Below, piece by piece: positions 1-5,116 of a stretch of DNA of 6,831 nt (its first letter is position 1; each line of letters begins with the position of its first letter). The notes under the pieces are model-generated. The model ran no database searches and was not told the DNA's origin. It worked only from the letters and a program-made list of their open reading frames with translations. The DNA lies in NCBI GenBank assembly GCA_045615545.1, contig JAZLFA010000056.1:1-6831 (forward strand), in the 5' to 3' direction. Source of the DNA: SIG220 sp045615545. GTDB lineage: Bacteria > Bacillota_I > Bacilli_A > RFN20 > CAG-826. The position numbers were made by a program, and so were the translations under genes.

Positions 1-35
1 ATGCTTTTTGGATTGCATTCTAATTTACGTTCCAT
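1..35 (-). CDS. 5' end of a divergent gene, cut by the window edge
   Basis: Reading the minus strand, an ATG at 35-33 opens a frame MERKLECNPKS that runs without a stop off the left edge, so only 11 codons are visible. A consensus Shine-Dalgarno AAGGAG (complement of 41-46) lies 5 nt upstream of the ATG. The same kind of site precedes the 306 gene. The start call rests on that spacing. The product cannot be named from 11 residues. They are charged and do not look like a signal peptide, so the protein is more likely cytoplasmic. The gene is transcribed away from the surface-protein genes and could be an unrelated neighbour or their regulator; nothing here decides between these. Confidence 0.5.
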   Translation of the reverse strand, partial: MERKLECNPKS

Positions 36-153
36 AAATTCTCCTTACAGGATAATTTTAACATAAATAATCTTTTTGCACGTTATACGAATCAGTAAAA
101 TAAAAACGGCGAGAGTATAAATGCATATTGCTCATTTAGTATTTGGATTAAAC
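36..153. other. divergent intergenic region upstream of the promoter block
   Basis: No gene is supported here. It must contain the promoter of the minus-strand gene. The best -10 candidates on the minus strand are TATAAC (complement of 82-87) and TAAAAT (complement of 55-60), but neither has a convincing -35 box at 16-18 nt, so no promoter is called. No copy of the TGTAACTT/AAGTTACA half-sites is seen in this stretch. Confidence 0.4.
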
Positions 154-182
154 TGTAACTTTAGGATGGACATTAAGTTACA
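154..182. promoter_or_regulatory. operator-like inverted repeat, copy A
   Basis: TGTAACTT (154-161) and AAGTTACA (175-182) are perfect reverse complements separated by 13 nt. Their centres lie 21 bp apart, two turns of the helix, as expected for a dimeric DNA-binding protein contacting one face. The right half covers the -35 hexamer completely. This fits a repressor, or an activator that replaces a weak -35. The regulator itself is not visible in the window. Confidence 0.7.
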
Positions 183-205
183 CTTTGTCTCTTTTTGTGT
201 ATAAT
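177..205 (+). promoter_or_regulatory. sigma-A-type promoter of the 306 gene
   Basis: The -35 box GTTACA (177-182; 4 of 6 against TTGACA) is followed by a 17-nt spacer and a perfect -10 TATAAT (200-205). Transcription should begin near 211-213, giving a leader of about 93 nt before the ATG at 306. The identical architecture in copy B supports the assignment. Confidence 0.8.
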
Positions 206-223
206 AAAAGTGAGGTTTTAATT

Positions 224-256
224 ATGAACATTAAACTGTTTATAATCTTTAATTAA
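224..256 (+). CDS. possible 10-codon leader ORF (MNIKLFIIFN)
   Basis: A short frame starts at 224 and ends with TAA at 254-256. It lies inside the predicted leader of the 306 gene. A Shine-Dalgarno-like AGTGAGG (209-215) sits 8 nt upstream of the ATG, right at the expected transcript start. The peptide is short and hydrophobic with one lysine, like the beginning of a signal peptide. It could be a translated leader peptide, the decayed start of an exported protein, or chance. No conservation evidence is available, so this is tentative. Confidence 0.3.
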   Translation: MNIKLFIIFN

Positions 257-265
257 AAATATGAT

Positions 266-282
266 GCGCTTTACTAAAGCGC
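266..282 (+). terminator. leader hairpin, terminator/attenuator-like
   Basis: GCGCTTT (266-272) pairs perfectly with AAAGCGC (276-282) across a 3-nt loop. It is followed by TTTCT, a short and interrupted T run. It lies after the micro-ORF stop and just before the ribosome-binding site of the 306 gene. The T tract is poor for a strong terminator, so partial termination, leader folding or mRNA protection are all possible. Confidence 0.4.
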
Positions 283-291
283 TTTCTAAAT

Positions 292-297
292 AAGGAG
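292..297 (+). promoter_or_regulatory. ribosome-binding site of the 306 gene
   Basis: AAGGAG lies 8 nt upstream of the ATG at 306 and fixes that start. A second tiny frame (261-293, MMRFTKALSK) ends at the TAA that overlaps this site, but it lacks its own ribosome-binding site. Confidence 0.85.
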
Positions 298-305
298 ATT
301 AATTT

Positions 306-2618
306 ATGACTGATTCTAATCATGCACCTAGTTCACATAAAGCGCTTAAAACAATATTAATTATTGCTTTAGCTGCTTCGACTGTTACTTTTGCAGGTCT
401 ATTTACTTATACCTACTTGAATCGTGGGGACAATCAACAACAAGAAATAGTGGGGGTAGATGTTGTTATTAGAGATATTGGATATTTAAATCCAAATTCA
501 TCTGAAGCAGAGATCTTAAGAGCACAAGAAGAATTTGATAAACTAACTGAAGAAGAAAAGGCTAAAGTTCCTGAAGATGTAAAAGAACAACTCATAGCCC
601 AAAAGAATTTATTAGAAGCTGATAAGACATCTGCTGCTAATTTTGATCAAAAAGTTAAGAATCTCGATTGCGTGACTGATACTAAACAAGAAATTAATGA
701 TGTTAAGACTCAACAATCGACTTTAAATTCTAGAGTCAAGACTTTAATAGATTCTAATGATAGTGAGAAAATTATTAATGCATTAAACGCATATAACCAG
801 GACGAAACGAGAGTTATTGAACTTGAGGATGTGTCTAGTTATTTATCTAAGGAATCAACTGATGAACAAATCGGAGTTGTTGAAGAAGTATTAGAGGAGA
901 TAGAAGCATCTACAGTCGTAAATCGTTCCGATCTTGCTGCCAGAATAGATATTTGTGATGCTGCTATAACTACTTTAAGAAGTGGCTATGACTATGAAAA
1001 AGAGCAAATCCAAGGGTTTATAACTGCAGTTGATGGTCTTACACCTATTAAAGATACTTGCTCCGATGATCAAATTAAAGCAGTAGAGGCACTTGTGCCT
1101 ACAATTAATCTTCAATTTAAAGAATTAAAAGATTTAGTTAATGAAAAAAAGAATGCTTTAACTGAAATAAGAAATCTTTATAACGCGGATAAGGGATTAG
1201 TAACAACTCTTCAAGAAAAAGCAACCGAAGAAAAAATGGTTATTAAATCCGGGATTGACGCTGCTAAAGAGGCTTTAGCGGCCGTTAATGCTACTAAAGC
1301 TAGTCAACGTGAAGCTACATTTGCAACTATAATTACTACTGCCAGCGCTAACATAACGATAGCCGAAGAGAGTTACAAGACCGATCTAGATGAAGTAAAT
1401 GATTATATTAATGGTGTTAAGGCTTTAAGCATTTATTCTACGGATAATGAAATCATGGCTCAAGAAGATAAAGCAACTGAAATCAATACTATTTGCAATA
1501 AAAGATCTGATTTATTAGATTTACTCGTTAAATCTGGTGCTCCAACATTATTATTAGATGCAAGAACTAAGTATGATGCAGATAAAGATGTAATTGACTT
1601 TTTTGCTATGTATTCAAGTAGCGCGAAAGCAAGTACTGATTTTACAAGAAAAAGTGATTATATAAAGTATGCCGAAGGTTATAGAAGTAGAGCGCTTATT
1701 GCGGCGAATAATCGTAGTGATTTAAAAGAAACATTTGAAAATGCCGATAAACTTTTGGATGAAGCAGTCGAAGATTATAAAACCCATGAAAAGATAGCAG
1801 AACATATCTTTTTATTGATCGATAATATTTATAAAGAAGAAACAGAGTACTTTTCCCAATATGACATTAATACTATTTCGGATACTTACGATGATGCGAG
1901 CGATCTTACTAAACAAATGGCTAATAAATTAACATCCACTAAATATTCTGGTCTTGGTGTCAAAGCTATTGTCGCTTTTCTCCAAGATAATATCAACAAA
2001 GCTAAAGTGGTAGAAGATAAAATGGCCTTGCTTCCAGCATCGTTTACTTCTGACAAAGAAAGATTCCTTGTTCATTCTATTAATCAAGATTATCTAAATG
2101 CCATAAGCGATCCAGAATATTATCTTGTTGATAAAGCTATTTCTCCTATTTTGAAAACAAAACTTAAAAATTTAGTGAATACTTCTGGGTTTGAATTCGC
2201 TTTTGAACCAATTTTAACAGGACAATCTGTGTATAAAGGTTTTTATAAGGATCGATATGGTTACGAGTATTCAAAAATTATTACAATTTCTGGAGGCACT
2301 GATTCTATTACATCTATTGATGCTGCTAATGAGGTTAAGAAATTACAAGATAGTTTTGATTCACTTGTATTTTACTTATTTGTTAATACTTATGTAGCTA
2401 AGCAAAAACCGACTATTGCTATTAAAATAGATGATAATGAAGTTGGCAAGGTTGTTATAGATTCGCAAACAGGAGACTATTTCAAAATCCAAACGAACGA
2501 CGATTGGAAAATCGCTTACGTCACTGAAAACAGCAAATTATCAATTAGCATTACTTGTTCTGACTTCAGCGGCCTTACAATTTATGTTACTAATATTCTT
2601 GGTGTTCCTAAAGCTTAA
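306..2618 (+). CDS. membrane-anchored surface protein with tandem helical modules
   Basis: This is a 770-residue protein with no recognisable catalytic motif. Residues 1-15 are polar with two lysines, followed by one hydrophobic segment at about 16-38. There is no lipobox, and the hydrophobic run continues past the only plausible cleavage point (A30), so an uncleaved signal anchor with an extracellular C-terminus is most likely. Residues 54-106 (IG, LTEEEKAKVPED, then L..A) resemble the helical 'I..A...Y..LT..QK..V.N...L..A' module common in Gram-positive surface proteins. About seven degenerate ~65-residue copies run to ~540. Residues ~560-770 change to a mixed then beta-rich character (Y642-ITISGGTDSI, then strands at 702-765). 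No LPXTG, GW or SLH anchor is present. The only tryptophan (W734) is TGG. The ATG is supported by AAGGAG 8 nt upstream. The gene has its own promoter, which shares its operator with the next unit. An extended stalk or binding role is inferred, not shown. Confidence 0.9.
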   Translation: MTDSNHAPSSHKALKTILIIALAASTVTFAGLFTYTYLNRGDNQQQEIVGVDVVIRDIGYLNPNSSEAEILRAQEEFDKLTEEEKAKVPEDVKEQLIAQKNLLEADKTSAANFDQKVKNLDCVTDTKQEINDVKTQQSTLNSRVKTLIDSNDSEKIINALNAYNQDETRVIELEDVSSYLSKESTDEQIGVVEEVLEEIEASTVVNRSDLAARIDICDAAITTLRSGYDYEKEQIQGFITAVDGLTPIKDTCSDDQIKAVEALVPTINLQFKELKDLVNEKKNALTEIRNLYNADKGLVTTLQEKATEEKMVIKSGIDAAKEALAAVNATKASQREATFATIITTASANITIAEESYKTDLDEVNDYINGVKALSIYSTDNEIMAQEDKATEINTICNKRSDLLDLLVKSGAPTLLLDARTKYDADKDVIDFFAMYSSSAKASTDFTRKSDYIKYAEGYRSRALIAANNRSDLKETFENADKLLDEAVEDYKTHEKIAEHIFLLIDNIYKEETEYFSQYDINTISDTYDDASDLTKQMANKLTSTKYSGLGVKAIVAFLQDNINKAKVVEDKMALLPASFTSDKERFLVHSINQDYLNAISDPEYYLVDKAISPILKTKLKNLVNTSGFEFAFEPILTGQSVYKGFYKDRYGYEYSKIITISGGTDSITSIDAANEVKKLQDSFDSLVFYLFVNTYVAKQKPTIAIKIDDNEVGKVVIDSQTGDYFKIQTNDDWKIAYVTENSKLSISITCSDFSGLTIYVTNILGVPKA
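465..1925 (+). repeat. seven degenerate ~65-residue helical repeats (protein level)
   Basis: Within the 306 gene an anchor motif, Y-x-x-[DEH]-[KEL]-x-x-[VIA], recurs at residues 163 (YNQDETRV), 228 (YDYEKEQI), 292 (YNADKGLV), 357 (YKTDLDEV), 423 (YDADKDVI) and 491 (YKTHEKIA). A first copy at 103 (LEADKTSA) lacks the Tyr. Spacings are 60, 65, 64, 65, 66 and 68. A second motif, [ST]D-x-[EQ]-I, follows with the same period (I130, I189, I257, I383, with weaker matches near I317, I453 and I524). RSDL appears at 207, 400 and 470. The copies are strongly diverged and are not obvious at the DNA level. Confidence 0.7.
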
Positions 2619-2737
2619 ACTTATTGATTTTATAAACTTCTATTTGGAATTAATAAATTCTCCACATAAAAATGGGGCAGAAATCTTTTGTATAACTTTA
2701 AGGTATAGGTTGGGGACTTCAGTGAACCCTAATGTTG
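2619..2737. other. intergenic gap after the 306 gene
   Basis: No gene is supported here. Two small imperfect stems are visible: GAATT-AATA-AATTC at 2647-2660, and CCACAT-AAAA-ATGGGG at 2662-2677 with one mismatch. Neither is followed directly by a T run, so no intrinsic terminator is called. TATAACTTTAAGGTATAGG at 2691-2709 looks like a degraded left half of the operator block that begins at 2738. Confidence 0.4.
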
Positions 2738-2766
2738 TGTAACTTTAGGATGGACACTAAGTTACA
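2738..2766. promoter_or_regulatory. operator-like inverted repeat, copy B
   Basis: TGTAACTT (2738-2745) and AAGTTACA (2759-2766) form a perfect inverted repeat with a 13-nt spacer. The half-site centres are 21 bp apart and the right half covers the -35 box, exactly as in copy A. Retention of both half-sites alongside changes elsewhere supports a protein-binding site. Confidence 0.7.
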
Positions 2767-2789
2767 CTTTGTATGTTTTTGTGTATAAT
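2761..2789 (+). promoter_or_regulatory. promoter of the lipoprotein operon, leaderless transcript likely
   Basis: The -35 GTTACA (2761-2766), a 17-nt spacer and the perfect -10 TATAAT (2784-2789) match copy A. Only 9 nt separate the -10 box from the ATG at 2799. Initiation at the usual distance (about 2795-2797) would leave a leader of only 2-4 nt. Confidence 0.8.
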
Positions 2790-2798
2790 CTTAATTGT

Positions 2799-5105
2799 AT
2801 GAAGAAGTTTATATTTGTTATGCCATTAATGGCAGTGTCTCTTTTATCGAGTTGTGGTGGAGATAAACCCGGACCAACTCCTCAAGAAGACGTTAAGTTT
2901 TCTGTTCAAGAATCTTCAGTTAGTTTAAACGATGATAAAGCAATTATTCATCTTGATTGGACCCCAAGCGATCGTTCGATTGAATTTACTAATTTTACTT
3001 TTGCTCTAAAGGATCAAACTAGTATTACTTCAACAGTGACTCCAAAGGAAGCGACTTCTCGTCCATTAGAATTAACCATTGCCTTTAACAGTGTTTTAAC
3101 TAAAGACGATGTAGGGGATTTAAAATTTCATTTTAATGATAAGACCGCTAAGAAAGAAGGCGAAGGAAAAATTGAAGGGATTAATATTCTTAAAAATACT
3201 TATAGCATCCATTTCGAAGGTGAGTTTTGCACGATTAACGGCGACTTTATTTTTTCTGATACTGTAATTAAAGATAAAGAGAACGCGAAATACACCATTG
3301 TACCTAGTGATGGATATAATTTACCAGAGACGATTGGAATGCCAGAAGGTATTAGTTATCAATATGATATGGATACCGGTGTTATCAATATTGATAAAGT
3401 AACTAAGAATATTGATAAGATTACTGCTACGGCAATTCTTGATGAAAGTTATTGTGCATTCCATTTTGAAGGCACAAACTGTAGCATTAGTGGAATCAAA
3501 GACTTTGATGACACGATTAAGAAAGGCGGAACAAACATAAAATATACGATTTCGCCTGATGTTGGATATAAGTTACCGACCAAAGTTGAACCAGAAGGCA
3601 AGGTTACTTACGATAACACAACAGGTGTTATTACTATTAGCGAGATGAATGACAGCGTATCAATTACCGCTGAAACTACTGAACAATTTGAAGAAAAATG
3701 CAATATTAGTTTCAGTGGGACTAATTGCACCGCAACTGGAGAAGGTATTACCTCTCAAGATATATTTAATATCACTGCGACTAACACTGATGAATTACAA
3801 TTTACAATTGCGTCTGCTAATAGTTATGAATTAACTAGCAACATTAATTTTAAAATTAATAACGTAACCGCTGATCCAACTGATTATTCTTATCTTCCTG
3901 ATACTGCGACTACTGGTAATTACATTTTAAAGTTTTATCCAAAAGGAGAAACGGTTATCGGTATTGAAGCAAAACTTAAGGAAATTAAATATGATATTAC
4001 GTTTGACTCAAACGGAGGAAGCGCAGTTAAAGCCGTTTCAGTAGTCAAAGGAGAAACGACTAATCCGCCTACTGATCCAACTCGTAGTGGATATGCATTC
4101 GATGGCTGGTATTACGATGATGATACCTTTGAATATAAATTTGATTTCGCGACCACGGCAATTTATGAAAGTGTTGAATTACACGCTAAGTGGACAGTAA
4201 ACAATATTATTACTTTAACTTTTGATGCGGGAGTACACGGTTTATGCGAAATTAATTTCGAAAGAAAATATGAATTAGATATTGCTAAAGGCACAAAATG
4301 GCAAAACATTAACAATCGCGTTTATGGTGGATACATCGATGGTCTTGAATTCTTGTGTTGGACCCTAGATGGATACACTCCTATGTCAGATGATTATGAA
4401 TTTAGTGAATCAGCCACGCTACAAGCAAGATATGTGAGCGTATCTCAAGAATTTTTAACATTGACACCAAGAAGTAATGCAACTCTAACTATTAATCCAC
4501 CAGGAAGCGGAACGAGAACCTTCTCTTATCAAAGAACTGGAGATACTGAACCGACTTTATTTACTGGTAGCACTAATGTTGACTTAAATTATGGTCAACA
4601 AATTTATTTCAAAGGATTTGACAATAATAATGTAATGACCAGCGAAGGAATGTTTGATAGTTCGGATTATTTTAGTGTTAGTGGGTTATGCGGGTCGTTA
4701 TTTGAGACACCTTCTAGTTTACCTACCTCAGCTTTTAATGCTTTGTTTCGTTCTACTAGTGATCATATATTTTCTTTGATTTCTGCTCATAATTTACTTT
4801 TACCTGAAACTACTTTATTGGGCAATTGCTATGGATATATGTTTGATGGAGTTACTTCATTGTTGTTTTCGCCTAAATTACCTGCGACTACTTTAGCGAA
4901 TCAGTGTTACGGTAATATGTTTAATAATTGTACTAATTTAAAAGTTAGTGATTCAATTCCCGAAGAAACTACATACATATATACTAAATTTTTCATAACC
5001 CCTTCAGAAATTCCTGATTTTGCATGCCTTGGCATGTTTGAAAGAACCGGTGGAACATATACAAGCGACCCTGTCGCGAATAGTACATACTATTATTACA
5101 ATTGA
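2799..5105 (+). CDS. modular surface lipoprotein with InlB-type and 26-residue MF..C repeats
   Basis: This is a 768-residue protein starting at ATG 2799. An in-frame ATG at 2769 lies between the -35 and -10 boxes and would destroy the signal peptide. The signal peptide ends in a lipobox, LSSC, with lipidated Cys19, followed by a GGDKPGPTP linker. Domains in order are: an Ig-like beta domain (~31-130), three beta modules with F-x-G-x-x-C (~135-395), and an InlB/Listeria-Bacteroides repeat (398-465; FDSNGG, GYAFDGWY, LHAKW). A second, degenerate domain of similar type follows (~470-545, FLCWTLDG). Next is a beta domain of the 'LTFTA...STV...YFKG' kind (~551-606). The C-terminus has 26-residue MF..C..L repeats (~641-732) and ends in GMFERTGGTYTSDP and YYYYN, a tail I associate with this repeat family, so the gene looks complete. 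It has no enzyme motif. There is no ribosome-binding site upstream. It stops at TGA, and all five tryptophans are TGG. It forms an operon with the next gene. An adhesin or ligand-binding role is inferred. Confidence 0.9.
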   Translation: MKKFIFVMPLMAVSLLSSCGGDKPGPTPQEDVKFSVQESSVSLNDDKAIIHLDWTPSDRSIEFTNFTFALKDQTSITSTVTPKEATSRPLELTIAFNSVLTKDDVGDLKFHFNDKTAKKEGEGKIEGINILKNTYSIHFEGEFCTINGDFIFSDTVIKDKENAKYTIVPSDGYNLPETIGMPEGISYQYDMDTGVINIDKVTKNIDKITATAILDESYCAFHFEGTNCSISGIKDFDDTIKKGGTNIKYTISPDVGYKLPTKVEPEGKVTYDNTTGVITISEMNDSVSITAETTEQFEEKCNISFSGTNCTATGEGITSQDIFNITATNTDELQFTIASANSYELTSNINFKINNVTADPTDYSYLPDTATTGNYILKFYPKGETVIGIEAKLKEIKYDITFDSNGGSAVKAVSVVKGETTNPPTDPTRSGYAFDGWYYDDDTFEYKFDFATTAIYESVELHAKWTVNNIITLTFDAGVHGLCEINFERKYELDIAKGTKWQNINNRVYGGYIDGLEFLCWTLDGYTPMSDDYEFSESATLQARYVSVSQEFLTLTPRSNATLTINPPGSGTRTFSYQRTGDTEPTLFTGSTNVDLNYGQQIYFKGFDNNNVMTSEGMFDSSDYFSVSGLCGSLFETPSSLPTSAFNALFRSTSDHIFSLISAHNLLLPETTLLGNCYGYMFDGVTSLLFSPKLPATTLANQCYGNMFNNCTNLKVSDSIPEETTYIYTKFFITPSEIPDFACLGMFERTGGTYTSDPVANSTYYYYN
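3201..3983 (+). repeat. three tandem ~80-residue beta modules in the lipoprotein
   Basis: The modules begin near residues 135, 218 and 300. The first two share the plan F-x-G-x-x-C-[TS]-I-x-G, then a short hairpin, KYTI.P..GY.LP, a Y.....TGVI.I strand, and an I.A.. strand. The third keeps the opening (FSGTNCTATGE) but is longer and more diverged. Modules two and three carry an extra Cys nine residues before the conserved one (C219/C228 and C301/C310), which could form a disulfide between neighbouring strands; module one lacks it. I do not recognise a named family for them. Confidence 0.75.
3990..4193 (+). repeat. InlB B-repeat / Listeria-Bacteroides repeat domain (lipoprotein)
   Basis: Residues 398-465 show the family signature: YDITFDSNGGS, then a V.KGET.NPPTDPTRSGY stretch, FDGWYYDDD, and the closing LHAKW. 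This small beta-grasp-like module is frequent in secreted and cell-surface proteins of Bacillota and Bacteroidota and usually serves as a spacer or structural unit. Confidence 0.9.
4797..4973 (+). repeat. 26-residue MF-x-x-C-x-x-L repeats (lipoprotein)
   Basis: The copies LLLPETTLLGNCYGYMFDGV, LPATTLANQCYGNMFNNC and the degenerate IPEETTYIYTKFF are spaced exactly 26 residues apart, by the prolines at 669, 695 and 721. A more decayed copy (LPTSAFNALFRSTS) starts at 641. The pattern resembles the 26-residue surface repeat and DUF285-like/BspA-like leucine-rich repeats of gut and wall-less bacteria. Only about three copies are present, few for this kind of repeat. Confidence 0.75.
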
Positions 5106-5107
5106 GG
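5104..5107 (+). promoter_or_regulatory. ribosome-binding site overlapping the lipoprotein stop
   Basis: GAGG overlaps the TGA stop (5103-5105) and lies 9 nt upstream of the ATG at 5117. This arrangement favours translational coupling between the two paralogues, and no promoter is visible in the 11-nt gap. Confidence 0.75.
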
Positions 5108-5116
5108 ATAAAGATT

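Larger units (their letters stand above)
154..205 (+). repeat. 52-bp duplicated promoter/operator block, copy A
   Basis: This block is repeated at 2738-2789 with only three differences (T/C at 173, C/A at 189, C/G at 191), that is 49 of 52 positions identical. It contains an inverted repeat, the 13-nt spacer TAGGATGGACA[T/C]T, a -35 box, a T-rich spacer and a perfect TATAAT. The identity stops abruptly at the last base of the -10 box in both copies. This suggests that what is conserved is control of initiation, not the mRNA leader. Confidence 0.9.
2738..2789 (+). repeat. 52-bp duplicated promoter/operator block, copy B
   Basis: This is the second copy of the block at 154-205, with 49 of 52 positions identical. 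Two of the three changes lie in the spacer between the -35 and -10 boxes and one in the centre of the inverted repeat. Neither half-site nor either promoter box is altered. Confidence 0.9.

Noticed and set aside
1..66. Plus-strand 21-codon frame beginning with the ATG at position 1
   Set aside because: It is antisense to the supported minus-strand gene start, its upstream is unseen, and it has no distinguishing features.
2647..2690. Candidate intrinsic terminator after the helical-protein gene
   Set aside because: The stems at 2647-2660 and 2662-2677 are short, AT-rich or mismatched, and the nearest T run (CTTTT) is about 7 nt past the second stem.
154..2789. The two 52-bp blocks as ends of a mobile element enclosing the 306 gene
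   Set aside because: They are direct repeats that include complete promoters, each correctly placed for its own gene. No transposase, target duplication or other mobility signal is visible. A past promoter-gene duplication is still possible.
2769..2798. Upstream in-frame ATG giving the lipoprotein ten extra residues (MYVFVYNLNC)
   Set aside because: It lies between the -35 and -10 boxes, so it would not be in the transcript. The extra residues would also put a cysteine and polar residues ahead of a clean lipoprotein signal peptide.
3649..3834. Plus-strand 61-codon frame inside the lipoprotein gene
   Set aside because: It is out of frame within a clearly coding repeat region, has no ribosome-binding site and no recognisable features.
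5103..5111. TGA read as tryptophan (Mycoplasma-type code), extending the lipoprotein by two codons to TAA
   Set aside because: All eleven tryptophans in the three genes are TGG and no internal TGA occurs, which is not expected under that code. The TGA sits after a natural family-type C-terminus.
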